Shown piece after piece: positions 12,302 to 23,909 of a DNA stretch of 64,000 bases. The notes beneath the pieces were generated by a model that saw only the letters and a list, made by a program, of their open reading frames with translations, was not told where the DNA came from and made no database searches. Each line of letters opens with the position of its first letter. The first letter of the stretch is position 1. This DNA is from Nannocystis exedens (GTDB lineage Bacteria > Myxococcota_A > Polyangia > Nannocystales > Nannocystaceae). The DNA lies in NCBI RefSeq assembly GCF_002343915.1, contig NZ_NETK01000001.1:8384001-8448000 (forward strand), in the 5' to 3' direction. The position numbers were made by a program, and so were the translations under genes.

Positions 12302-12769
12302 ATGTGGATGCGTGCCTCGTTTGTGGCGCTATCATTGCTTGTCGCGGGGTGCGACGATGTATTCACGGCGGGCGGGGTGGCCACGGCGACGCCGCTGTTC
12401 ACCAGCATCACCGCGGGCGACCTGCGGGAGCTGGAGCGCGGTGAATCGGTGCTCGTCGAGCTCGACGGCGACTATCCGGTCGTCTTCGAGTTCGACGGCC
12501 GCCGCGGCGCCCTCGACTTCGGGCGCGTCGAGATCGCCACGCCGGAGGGCCGGCGGCTGCCGCTGCAGGTCTGGGCCGAGGCGCTGGTGTCGGCCCACGG
12601 CACCGGCTTCGCCGAGATGGCGGGCGGCCGTTTCCGCCTGGCCAACGACCGCGCCGCGGCGTCGCTGGGAATCGCCGTTTCGCCGGGGTCGCAGGGCTGC
12701 GACGACATCGACATCGTCGATATCGACGGGGTCGTCGCGGTGCTGTTCCTCGCCGACGCGTCGTGTTGA
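12302..12769 (+). CDS. Putative lipoprotein, unknown function
   Basis: 155 residues with signal MWMRASFVALSLLVAGC and a lipobox Cys. A GGAGGG sits 4 nt before ATG 12302 and 10 nt before the in-frame ATG 12308, so the second start has the better spacing. The mature part is beta-rich (VLVELDGDYPVVFEFDGRRG) and ends DIDIVDIDGVVAVLFLADASC. Two late Cys may pair. No recognised domain. Same strand as the FHA gene and the next lipoprotein, but spaced widely. Confidence 0.78.
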   Translation: MWMRASFVALSLLVAGCDDVFTAGGVATATPLFTSITAGDLRELERGESVLVELDGDYPVVFEFDGRRGALDFGRVEIATPEGRRLPLQVWAEALVSAHGTGFAEMAGGRFRLANDRAAASLGIAVSPGSQGCDDIDIVDIDGVVAVLFLADASC

Positions 12770-12934
12770 AGTCTGATTGACTCCATCAAGTGTGTTGTTC
12801 GAGACCGGTGAATCCGTCATCGGTATGCCCGAGCGGACGCTCACGTCGGGGGCCGTCCACAGTCGCTGTATTGAGGGCACGGTTCAGCGCACGATGCAGC
12901 CGCTGTCTTTCAGCAGAAAGCTCGGGTTTTTTCG

Positions 12935-14380
12935 ATGCGCTATTCCGCAATTTTCCCCGGTTTGTTTGTCCTCGCCGCGCTGTCTGGTTGCACTGGCGAC
13001 GTCGTGCAGGGTTCTGACACCGACACGACGACGGATACGTCGTCGACCACGGAGCAGGACACCTCGACGGGTGTGACGCCGACGACGGCCGACCCGCCGA
13101 CGACGACGACGGCGCCGACGACGACGACGACGGTCGATCCGACGACGGTCGACCCGACCGACACGTCGACGACGACGACGACGGGAGAGACCACGGACAC
13201 GTCGACGACGACGACGACGGGAGAGACCACGGATACGACGACGACGACCTCGGGCGAGACCACGGACACGTCGACGACGACCACCACCGGCGACACCACC
13301 GATTCGACGACGACCACCACCACCGGCGACACCACCGATACCGAGACGACCGCGCCGAACTCCTGCGGCGACGGCATCCTCGACGCCGGGGAGGATTGCG
13401 ATCAGGACAACCTCGGGGGCGCCGACTGCGTCGGCCTCGGGTTCGGCGGCGGCACGCTGGCGTGCGCCGACGACTGCAGCTTCGACACCAGCCTGTGCTT
13501 GATGGAGTCGTGCGGCAACGGCACGCTCGACGAGAAGGAGACCTGCGACGGGGCCGACCTCGACGGCGAGAGCTGCGCGTCGCAGGGCTTCGCCGGCGGC
13601 ACCCTGGCCTGCAACGACACCTGCAACGGGTTCGACGTGTCGGGCTGCACCACCTGCGGCGACGACCAGAAGCAGGACAGCGAGGCCTGCGACGGGGCCG
13701 ACCTCGACGGCGAGAGCTGCGTGTCGCAGGGCTTCGGCGGCGGGACGCTGGCGTGCAACGCCGACTGCGGCGGCTTCGACGTGTCGCAGTGCGACCCGTG
13801 CGGCAACGACCAGATCGACGACGACGAGGTCTGCGACGGGGCGGCGCTGGCCAACCAGACCTGCGAGTCGCTCGGCTTCGGCGGCGGCACGCTGGGGTGC
13901 GTCGCGACCTGCGACGAGTTCGACACCTCGCAGTGCGACAGCTGCGGCAACGACCAGCTCGACGCCGGCGAGACCTGCGACGGCGCGGCGCTCGGCGGCG
14001 CGACCTGCGAGTCGCTCGGCTTCGACGGCGGCACCCTGGCCTGCGCGGCCGACAGCTGCGGCGCGTTCGACACCTCGGGCTGCGTCGGCTGCGGCAACGA
14101 CAAGCTCGACGGCGACGAGCCGTGCGACGGCAGCGAGCTCGACGGCGAGACCTGCGAGACGCAGGGCTTCTTCGGCGGCACCCTCGCGTGCACCGAGCAG
14201 TGCGACGACTTCGACCTGTCCCAGTGCAGCGATTGCGGCAACAACCAGCTCGACGCCGGCGAGACCTGCGACGGCAGCGACCTCGGCGGCGCGACCTGCG
14301 AGAGCCAGGGCTTCGCCGGCGGCACCCTGACCTGCGCCACCGGCTGCGGCGCGTTCGACACGTCGGCCTGCACCGAGTGA
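12935..14380 (+). CDS. Lipoprotein with Thr-rich stalk and seven Cys-rich repeats
   Basis: 481 residues. The signal ends at LAALSGC (lipobox). Residues about 28-145 are almost only Thr/Asp/Ser with repeated TTTTGETTDTS, encoded by near-perfect ACG/ACC triplet runs at 13018-13340. The rest is seven copies of a 45-48-residue module: CG(N/D)xxxDxxExCDG.xLxGxxCxSxGFxGGTLxCxxxCxxFDxSxC, with six or seven Cys each. This kind of module is common in myxobacterial surface proteins (DUF4215-like). It should form a disulfide-linked rod on the outer membrane. Repeats 2 and 3 are very similar at DNA level, suggesting recent duplication. Confidence 0.85.
   Translation: MRYSAIFPGLFVLAALSGCTGDVVQGSDTDTTTDTSSTTEQDTSTGVTPTTADPPTTTTAPTTTTTVDPTTVDPTDTSTTTTTGETTDTSTTTTTGETTDTTTTTSGETTDTSTTTTTGDTTDSTTTTTTGDTTDTETTAPNSCGDGILDAGEDCDQDNLGGADCVGLGFGGGTLACADDCSFDTSLCLMESCGNGTLDEKETCDGADLDGESCASQGFAGGTLACNDTCNGFDVSGCTTCGDDQKQDSEACDGADLDGESCVSQGFGGGTLACNADCGGFDVSQCDPCGNDQIDDDEVCDGAALANQTCESLGFGGGTLGCVATCDEFDTSQCDSCGNDQLDAGETCDGAALGGATCESLGFDGGTLACAADSCGAFDTSGCVGCGNDKLDGDEPCDGSELDGETCETQGFFGGTLACTEQCDDFDLSQCSDCGNNQLDAGETCDGSDLGGATCESQGFAGGTLTCATGCGAFDTSACTE
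13018..13340 (+). repeat. ACG-type triplet-repeat tract coding a Thr-rich stalk
   Basis: Long runs of ACGACGACG interrupted by GGAGAGACCACGGA blocks. It lies within the lipoprotein gene and is likely to vary in length between strains. Confidence 0.75.
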
Positions 14381-14737
14381 GGCCGGTGTAGCGTGACTCG
14401 CGAGGCGACGGCGCCGGAGGGCCCGTCGCCTCGTTCACGTCACGATGCGCGGCGCACGGCCGCCTCGTTCGCGTCCCAGCGCCGGGAACACGGCGAGGAT
14501 GAACAGCCCGAAGAGCCGCCCGCGCTCGACGGGCTCTTCGCGGCGTCGTTCGTCGACGACGCTGCGCGCCGAGTCCGAATCGCCGCATGAAGCGTGTCGT
14601 TCGACGACACGGGCCGAACCGTCAGGTCTCACCACCCCGACCCGAGGGTCCGAGCACTGCGAGGTCGGCGCCCGAAGTCGCATGAAACGTGCCGCGAGCC
14701 GTCGAGCGCGGCGCTCGAGCGCCGCCTCCGTTCACCC

Positions 14738-14910
14738 GGCGCCCAGGTACTCGAGCTCAAACTCGACGTGATGCGCGCTTTAATCGTCGAGGTGCGCGGG
14801 GGTGCCGGCGCACAGCTCGTATTCCTGGGTCTCGAACACGAAGTCGACGCGCTCGCTCCCTCGCGGCTCCTCCGGCACGCACGCGCCCAGCCACAGCCCC
14901 GCCAGTGCCG
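14738..14910 (-). pseudogene. Remnant of a small lipoprotein gene
   Basis: Read on the minus strand, one frame gives LAGLWLGACVPEEPRGSERVDFVFETQEYELCAGTPAHLDD, then a TAA (14780-14782), then SAHHVEFELEYLGAG and a TGA. The first part looks like the end of a lipoprotein signal (Cys at 14879-14881) plus a short mature sequence. It lacks a start codon in frame and has an internal stop. A second scrap at 14477-14497 matches 21 bases of the 3' end of the kinase gene at 17136 (encoding LAVFPAL). Together these suggest decayed sequence; family unknown. Confidence 0.4.
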
Positions 14911-15043
14911 CGCACGGTCGACCCGCCGACTTCGCCCGATTCCCGCGCGGCTCCGTCTCGCGGATCCGCTCGCATCGGCCTGGACGGTTTCCGCTCGCTC
15001 CTCACCGGCTCGACGCCGGCGAGGTCTGCGACGGCGGCGACGA

Positions 15044-17017
15044 TCAGAAGCCGGCGCCGGACAGCACCGGCTCGCCGGACGGCAAGCCGAGCTCGGCGGG
15101 GTCGCTGCCGACGTGGTCCCACTTCGGCGCGGCGAGGATCTCGGCGCTGTCGAGGCGCTCGCGCAGCTCGGCGGCCGCGTCGATGTCGACGAGGCGCTCG
15201 CGCAGCGCCGACGGGACCAGCTCGCGGCCGGGGACGCGACGGCGCGCCGACTCGTGGTGCGCGAGGATCTGCAGGCCGCCCAGCAGCCCGGTGAGCACGC
15301 CGGACAGGTCGTAGCGCCAGCCGAAGCGCGACAGCTCGGCGGGGCCGAACTCGTCGCCGGTGGGGGCGAGCGGGCGCGAGGCCTTGAGCTCGAGGCGGGC
15401 GCGGACGGCCGCGTCGCGCAGGTCGAGCACCTGGCGCAGCGCGTCGGCGAACGGCCGGGTGGCGAGCAGTCCGGTCGCGCGGCGGGCGTTGCTCGGCAGC
15501 ATGCCGATCGAGCCGCCGGCGAAGTGCGCGAGCGGGCCGATCGCGCGCGCGAGCTCGTCGAAGCGCAGCGACAGCTCGGCGCCGACGAGCGGCTCGGCCG
15601 GCTCGCGCAGGCGCTCGTAGGCGTCGCGGCCGGTCAGCGCCTTCGTCCACTTCTGCGGCAGCCAGGCGACGGTGCCCTCGTCGAGGCGCACGCGCACGAA
15701 CTCGCGGCCGGTGAACGCGGCGTGGCGCGACGCCGCGACGGTGTGCAGCGCGAGCGCCTCGCCGCGGCCGCCCTCGGCGAAGTACGCGAACTCGACGCGC
15801 GTGCCGGCGCCGATCGGCGTCGGGGCGACCGGCGCGGCCCGGAAGCGCTCGACGGCGGCCTCCTGCGTCGCGTAGGAGACGTACCGGTTCGGCTTGAAGC
15901 AGCGCGGCCAGTACGGGACAAACCCGCTGGCCATGGCGGCGCGGAAGTACTCGGGCAGCGAGGGGGCGGCGACGATGCCGTCGGCGCCCTCGGCGGCGGA
16001 CGCGAAGACGATCGACGCCTCGCGCGGGCCGCTGCCGCGCGGGGCCTTGCGCGAGCGGACGAGCCAGGTGTTTCCCTCGGGGGTGATCTCGTCGAGCAGC
16101 ATCGCCTCGCGGTCATCGCCGAAATTCATATAGTGTTGGTCGTCGGTGCCGAAGCGGGTCCACTGCGTCACCGCCGGGACGCGGATGCAGCCCTCGCCGG
16201 GCGGCTCGACGAACCGCCACTCGATGTGAATGCCGTCGATCTCCGCGTACAGATCGACGAGATCTTGCGGGACCCGCAGCGCGCGCAGCTGGTCGAGCTT
16301 GGCCTTGCCCGCCTTGCGGCCGAGCTCGGCGACGGTGACGGTGATGTCGGGGCGGCCGCGCAGCCGCTCGAGGAAGGCGCGCAGCTCGGCGGCGACGCGG
16401 GTCATCTCGGTCGCGTGGGCGGCGTCCTCGGCGGCCTTGCGCGCCAGCCTGTCGCCGGCGGCGGCGAGCAGCTCGCCGCCGATCCCCGCGGCGCTCAGCA
16501 GCGCGACCATCTCGGCCTCGGTCATCCGCGCGACGCCGCGGCTGCGCGCCGCCTCGAGCTTCGCGCCGGCGTCGTCGCCGTGGATCAGGAGGTCGGTCGA
16601 ATTGCCGACGCTGGTGCCGACCGTGGCGCCCGCCTCGGCCAGCAGGCGCGCCGCGTCGGCGCGCTTCATCAGCGTGAAGGTGCCGGTCAGCACCACGGTC
16701 TTGCCGCTGAGGCCCGGGCAGGCGACGGGGGCGCTCGCAGGGGCGCTCGCGGGGGCAGCGGTCGGGGCGGCCGCGGGAGCCGCGGAAAGCAGCTCCTTGA
16801 GCGCCGCCTCGTCGCGGACCTCGATCCCGAGCGCGCGCGCCCGGGCCAGCTTCGACCCGGCGCGCTCGCCGACGAACAACACGTGCGTCGCCCTGGTGAC
16901 GCCGGAGCCGATCGTCGCGCCGAGCCGGGCCAGCGCGGCCTCGGCCTCGGCGCGGTCGAGGTCGCTGAACTTGCCGGTGAGGACCACGGTCTTGCCGACG
17001 AGGTCGTGAGCCTTCAT
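15044..17017 (-). CDS. Tandem-BRCT protein with SUKH (SMI1/KNR4)-like domain
   Basis: 657 residues. Residues about 5-75 (LVGKTVVLTGKFSDLDRAEA, ATHVLFVGERAGSKLARARA) and about 100-170 (LSGKTVVLTGTFTLMKRADA, STDLLIHGDDAGAKLEAARS) are two NAD-ligase-type BRCT domains split by an Ala/Pro linker. A helical link leads to an SMI1/KNR4-like segment (PQDLVDLYAEIDGIHIEW, then FGDDREAMLLDEITPEGNTW). The C-terminal 300 residues are unassigned. BRCT domains usually bind phosphopeptides or DNA ends, and SUKH proteins are often immunity or scaffold factors; the combination is unusual. No polymerase, ligase or nuclease motif is present. Monocistronic, ATG start. Confidence 0.82.
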   Translation of the reverse strand: MKAHDLVGKTVVLTGKFSDLDRAEAEAALARLGATIGSGVTRATHVLFVGERAGSKLARARALGIEVRDEAALKELLSAAPAAAPTAAPASAPASAPVACPGLSGKTVVLTGTFTLMKRADAARLLAEAGATVGTSVGNSTDLLIHGDDAGAKLEAARSRGVARMTEAEMVALLSAAGIGGELLAAAGDRLARKAAEDAAHATEMTRVAAELRAFLERLRGRPDITVTVAELGRKAGKAKLDQLRALRVPQDLVDLYAEIDGIHIEWRFVEPPGEGCIRVPAVTQWTRFGTDDQHYMNFGDDREAMLLDEITPEGNTWLVRSRKAPRGSGPREASIVFASAAEGADGIVAAPSLPEYFRAAMASGFVPYWPRCFKPNRYVSYATQEAAVERFRAAPVAPTPIGAGTRVEFAYFAEGGRGEALALHTVAASRHAAFTGREFVRVRLDEGTVAWLPQKWTKALTGRDAYERLREPAEPLVGAELSLRFDELARAIGPLAHFAGGSIGMLPSNARRATGLLATRPFADALRQVLDLRDAAVRARLELKASRPLAPTGDEFGPAELSRFGWRYDLSGVLTGLLGGLQILAHHESARRRVPGRELVPSALRERLVDIDAAAELRERLDSAEILAAPKWDHVGSDPAELGLPSGEPVLSGAGF

Positions 17018-17132
17018 CCCGCCGACCTTCGCACGAAGCGAGGGCGCGCGGAAGCGAGTCCGAAGCGCAGTCTCACCCGGGCCGATCGGGCCGCGTCATC
17101 CCTCGCCACGGATCGCGGCGCGGCCCGCGGGC

Positions 17133-18290
17133 TCACAGCGCCGGGAACACGGCGAGCAGGACCACCCCGAGCAGCAGGGTGGCGACCACGGCCCAGCGCA
17201 GGCCGCCGGCGATCGAGTCGCGCAGGCGGGCGCCGAGGCCGAAGGCGACCAGGGGCAGCCAGGCGAAGCTCAGCGCGACCAGGTCGGACTCCGAAAAATT
17301 GTCGAACAGAAACCCGTACAGCAGCAGCGCCGCGGCCCCGCCGGTGTACAGCGGGACCTCGTAGACCAGGGCCGGCAGGGACCTGGCCTTCGGGACAGGC
17401 AGGGCCGGGGCCCGGCGCTGCAGCGCGTCGCCGTCGAGCACCGCCAGGACGTCGCGGGCCGCCGCGAACCGCTGGCCGACGGCCGGCTCGAGCATGCCGT
17501 CGAGGGCCCGCGCGAGCCGCTCGGGCAGGCCGGGGCAGGCGAGGCGCACCACCACCTTGCTGGTCGAGGGGTCGAGCGGCAGCGCGTCGGGCTGGCGGTG
17601 GGTGAGGACGACGACGATCGTCATCGCCAGCGCGTACAGGTCGGAGGCCGGCCGCGCCTTGCCCAGCACCTGCTCGAGCGGGAAGAAGCCGAACGTGCCG
17701 ACGCTGGTCGAGCCGACCTCGGAGTCGCGGCGGGCCCGGTCCTGGATCGCGCCGAAGTCGATCAGCATCGGCTCGCCCGCGGGGGTGACGACGATGTTGC
17801 CCGGCTTGATGTCGCGGTGGATGACCGGCGGCTGGAGTCCGTGCAGGTAGTCCAGCACGCCGAGCAGCTTGCGCAGCAGCGCCTCGGCCTCGCCGGCGGT
17901 CATGCGCGCGCCGCCGGCCACGCGCGTCGCCAGCGAGGCGCCGTCGACGTGGTCCTGCACGAGCACCAGCGAGACGTCACCGCCGAGCCCGGCGAGCTCG
18001 GCCGGGTCGACGGCCCGGGCGCCGTCGGTGGCGAAGAATTCGTGGCAGCGCGGGATGTTCGGGTGCGCGAGCGAGGCGAGCACCCGCGCCTCGCGCTCGA
18101 ACAGCTCCATCGCCTTCCAGTCGCCCATGCGCGCGACCCGGAGCTGCTTGAGCACGACCCGCCGCCCGTCGCCCGCCGTCGCCACGAACGCGAGCCCGAA
18201 GCCGCCCTCGCCGAGCCGCTCACCGACGACGTAGTCCGACCTCAGGCCGACGACCCGCTCGCCCGCGGTGAACTCCGTCACGCCCGTCAT
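17133..18290 (-). CDS. Ser/Thr protein kinase with C-terminal membrane helices
   Basis: 385 residues from the ATG at 18290; the frame is open further but that part is Arg-rich with no signal. The kinase domain runs from YVVGERLGEGGFGLAFVAT through VVLKQL, VIHRDIKPGNIVV and LIDFGAIQD, with a Ser/Thr activation segment (SEVGSTSVGTFGFFPLEQ), so it appears catalytically complete. About residue 305 onward there are three or four hydrophobic helices (PLYTGGAAALLLYGFLF, LVALSFAWLPLVAFGLG, WAVVATLLLGVVLLAVF), placing the kinase at the inner membrane. It is divergent from the next kinase gene, sharing a 430-bp control region. A degenerate 14-bp repeat pair is at 17369-17396. Confidence 0.9.
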   Translation of the reverse strand: MTGVTEFTAGERVVGLRSDYVVGERLGEGGFGLAFVATAGDGRRVVLKQLRVARMGDWKAMELFEREARVLASLAHPNIPRCHEFFATDGARAVDPAELAGLGGDVSLVLVQDHVDGASLATRVAGGARMTAGEAEALLRKLLGVLDYLHGLQPPVIHRDIKPGNIVVTPAGEPMLIDFGAIQDRARRDSEVGSTSVGTFGFFPLEQVLGKARPASDLYALAMTIVVVLTHRQPDALPLDPSTSKVVVRLACPGLPERLARALDGMLEPAVGQRFAAARDVLAVLDGDALQRRAPALPVPKARSLPALVYEVPLYTGGAAALLLYGFLFDNFSESDLVALSFAWLPLVAFGLGARLRDSIAGGLRWAVVATLLLGVVLLAVFPAL

Positions 18291-18722
18291 GATACGCGAG
18301 CCCGCGCCGGTGATCGACGCGGCACGGGCGCCGTGGGGCCCGTGCCGCGTCGATCGCAGCCGTCCGCCGACAGCAACTCCGGGCAAGCGTCAAGAGCCGC
18401 CGCCCCGGCGTCGACCGGGCCCGCCCCGGTTCTTCGCGGCTGCCGACGAAGCGTCCGCCGACGATCGCGTGGCGACTGCGCAGCCGCGGACGGTCATGTT
18501 GCAAGATGTCTTTACGAACATGTGCGAAGGGATATATCAAAACGGCGCGCCGCGCTGCGTCGACGGCTCGCAGCCGCGCCCAGCCGGCGGCCCCGGGCGT
18601 TTCGGCCTCGCGCCGGTGTCCGCGCGGCTCGCCGTCGCGGCATCGCTGAGGTTGACCGCGACGCGCGAGCTCTTCACATTTGCGCCTCAAGGGCGACGAG
18701 ATCGGCCGCGGGAGCGGCGCCG
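18291..18722. other. Shared upstream region of two divergent kinase genes
   Basis: No gene. It contains a low-GC stretch around 18490-18545 that includes a 14-bp repeat array; promoters for both kinases should be here. Confidence 0.5.
18506..18533 (+). repeat. 14-bp-period array, two units
   Basis: ATG at 18506 and 18520, then ATA at 18534. The first unit is ATGTCTTTACGAAC. Located about 200 bp from each divergent kinase start. Confidence 0.75.
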
Positions 18723-21608
<2,886 letters not shown>

Positions 21609-22049
21609 GCCGACGATGAACCGGACGAATGCGAGGACATCCCGGCGGCGGGGCAGATCTGCGGCCATGCGCGCGGTCGACGTCGGCGCGGCCGCGCGGC
21701 GCTCGAATCATCACACCACGCGGCCGCGAATCGCCGCACCGACCGGGCGCGAGGGTCCGCGCCGCGGGCGCGACGGAGGCCGTCGATGGGCCGGACGTCG
21801 CGCGTCGAGAGCGGTCGGCGCCGCGGCGGCGGCCGCCGGCGCAGGCCGCGGCGGACGCCGCGACGGCGGGTTTGAACCGGCGCGGCGCGGCCGGGCGCGC
21901 CGCGTGCTTGCGCGAGCGCTCGGGTTCGCCCACTCGATCGAGATGGACCGATCGGCCCGCGATCGAGCGGGCGCAGCCTGGCGCTCGATCCGTCGCCCCG
22001 TCGATTCGGCGGCGCGGCGCTGCCACGATTCCGGCCGCGGAGGTCCGGC
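21609..22049. other. Gap upstream of the ABC gene pair
   Basis: No gene supported on either strand; translations are Arg/Pro-rich. The CCGCGGAGG at the right end is the ribosome site of the ATPase gene. Confidence 0.5.
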
Positions 22050-23909
22050 ATGAACCTCGCGCCGCTGCGGACGCTGCTGCTCCGCGAGCTGTCGCCGGAC
22101 GAGCTGCGGCGCGGGTTCTCGGCGTTCGCCGCCGACGACGGCGCGCCGCGGGCCGGCCTGCCCGGGCCCGAAGCGGGGTTCGAGCGGCTGGTCGACGAGG
22201 CCCTGGCGGCGCTGGACGGGCCGCTGCTCGGGCGCTTCCTCGTCCACCTGGCGACGGCGCGGCCCGAGCTCGCGGGCGACCTGCGCGAGGTCGCGGCCCA
22301 GCTCGGGGTGAGCGAGGCGGAGGCGTTCGCGGTGGCGAGCCTGCTGTCGGCCCACCGCGACGCCGCGGCGGCCAGCAAGCTGGCGGAGCTCGAGCGCGCC
22401 AGCACGACCACGGCGGGCGACCGCCACGAGCTCAACCTGGCGGTGGCCGACCTCCACCGCTGGCAGCGCGAGGCGGGCGAGCGCGGCGAGGCCAGCGGCG
22501 ACCACCGGGCGGCGATCGCCCGCCGGCTGACCAGCCTGGCGGCGTCGATGAGCGCGCAGGCCTCGAGCGTCAGCCTGGCCGTCGAGGCCGCCGCGATCCA
22601 CCCCGACGCGCTGCGCCTGCGCGAGGAGATCGAGGCCCACGTGCGCCGGGCCGACGGCAAGCGCGCGGCGCTGCGCCTGCTCGACCTCGCCGAGCGGTTC
22701 GGCGACCCGCGGGTCCGCCGGCGCGCGCTCGAGCTGTCGGCGCGCGCCGGGACATGGCGAACGAGACATGTCTTCAAGGCCAGGCTGGAGGCGAGCGAGC
22801 GGCGCGAGTGGCTGGCGCTGCTGCACGCGATCCTCGCGCTGACCGACGAGATCGTGCAGACCGCGGCGTCGGGGCCCCTCGACGCCCTGGGCGAGCACTG
22901 GCTGGCGGCCTCGCTCGACGCGGCCGCCCGCGAGGCGCTGCACGCCGGGTCGGCGCCGGAGTACGGCCCGCTGGTGCGCTGCGACGGGCTGTCCCTGCGC
23001 TACCGCAAGGGCGGCCCGCCGGTGCTCAAGGACGTGTCGCTGACGGTGTTCCCGCGGACGGTGGTGGCGGTGGTCGGGCCCAACGGCGCCGGCAAGACGA
23101 CCTTCCTGCGGGTCCTCGCGGGCGAGCTGCGGGTCGACGACGGCATGATCTCGTACCCGCAGCTCGACCCGGCGCTGCCGCGCAACGAAGACACCGACTG
23201 GCCGGTCGTGCGCTCGCGGATCGCCCACGTGCCGCAGCGCGTGCCGCGGTTCCGCGGCCGCCTCGACGAGTACCTGCACGTCTGGGCCGGCGCCTGCGGG
23301 CTGCGCGGCGGCGAGAACGTCGACACCGTCGACTTCTGGCTCGAGCGCCTCGGCCTCGCCCACTGCCGCTCGGCCCGCTGGCGCGAGCTGTCGCGCAGCC
23401 TGCAGACCCGCGTCGCCCTGGCGCGCGCGCTGGTCGGCCGGCCGCGCCTCCTGCTGGTCGACGAGCCGCTGGTGGCCCTCGACCCGCGGGCCCAGCAGTG
23501 GTTCTTGCAGGACCTGCGCGACATCGTCTCGAGCTCGTCGCTGCGGCTGGCGGCGGTGGTCAGCTCGCAGCACATCCCCGAGCTCGAGGCGATCGCCGAC
23601 GACGTGGTCGGCCTGCGCGACGACGGCGGGGTGTGGTTCCACGGCGGGGTCCTCGACCTCGAGCAGGCGCGCCGCGGGGCGCTGTTCGAGATCGGCGGCC
23701 ACCTCGAGGACGCCGCGCGCGACCGCCTGACCGCCGAGTTCGGGCCGGGCTGCCTGCGCGAGCGCGAGAGCGTGACGCTGCTCCGCGTCGGCGGCCAGGT
23801 GTCGCGGCGCGAGGTGCTGGAGCTGCTGTGCGCGCTCGGCGAGCCGCCGGTGTACTTCCGCGACATCAGCGGCTCGCACATGCGCATGTTCTGGGGGGAC
23901 AGGCCGTGA
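22050..23909 (+). CDS. ABC-type ATPase with long helical N-terminus (possible effector-associated domain)
   Basis: 619 residues. The first about 90 (LRTLLLRELSPDELRRGFSAF, then GPLLGRFLVHLATARPELAG) form an all-helical module whose pattern resembles effector-associated (EAD-like) adaptor domains; this is inference. A coiled-coil-like region runs to about 310. The ATPase domain has Walker A VVGPNGAGKTTFLRV (Lys 349), Q-loop region IAHVPQR, Walker B RLLLVDEPL and H-loop VVSSQHIPE. The signature loop is RELSRSLQTRVAL where LSGGQ is expected, so it is degenerate. Two 14-bp repeat units interrupt the helical part at 22754. The stop overlaps the next gene's start (GTGA), so the two are translationally coupled. 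Likely a membrane-associated ABC exporter. Confidence 0.85.
   Translation: MNLAPLRTLLLRELSPDELRRGFSAFAADDGAPRAGLPGPEAGFERLVDEALAALDGPLLGRFLVHLATARPELAGDLREVAAQLGVSEAEAFAVASLLSAHRDAAAASKLAELERASTTTAGDRHELNLAVADLHRWQREAGERGEASGDHRAAIARRLTSLAASMSAQASSVSLAVEAAAIHPDALRLREEIEAHVRRADGKRAALRLLDLAERFGDPRVRRRALELSARAGTWRTRHVFKARLEASERREWLALLHAILALTDEIVQTAASGPLDALGEHWLAASLDAAAREALHAGSAPEYGPLVRCDGLSLRYRKGGPPVLKDVSLTVFPRTVVAVVGPNGAGKTTFLRVLAGELRVDDGMISYPQLDPALPRNEDTDWPVVRSRIAHVPQRVPRFRGRLDEYLHVWAGACGLRGGENVDTVDFWLERLGLAHCRSARWRELSRSLQTRVALARALVGRPRLLLVDEPLVALDPRAQQWFLQDLRDIVSSSSLRLAAVVSSQHIPELEAIADDVVGLRDDGGVWFHGGVLDLEQARRGALFEIGGHLEDAARDRLTAEFGPGCLRERESVTLLRVGGQVSRREVLELLCALGEPPVYFRDISGSHMRMFWGDRP
22754..22781 (+). 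repeat. 14-bp-period pair inside the ABC ATPase gene
   Basis: ATG at 22754 and 22768 open two units (ATGGCGAACGAGAC, then ATGTCTTCAAGGCC), followed by AGG. The coding product GTWRTRHVFKA uses codons rare here (ACA, CGA, AGA, CAT). With the next 14 bases it makes 42 bp, which preserves the frame. Confidence 0.7.
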
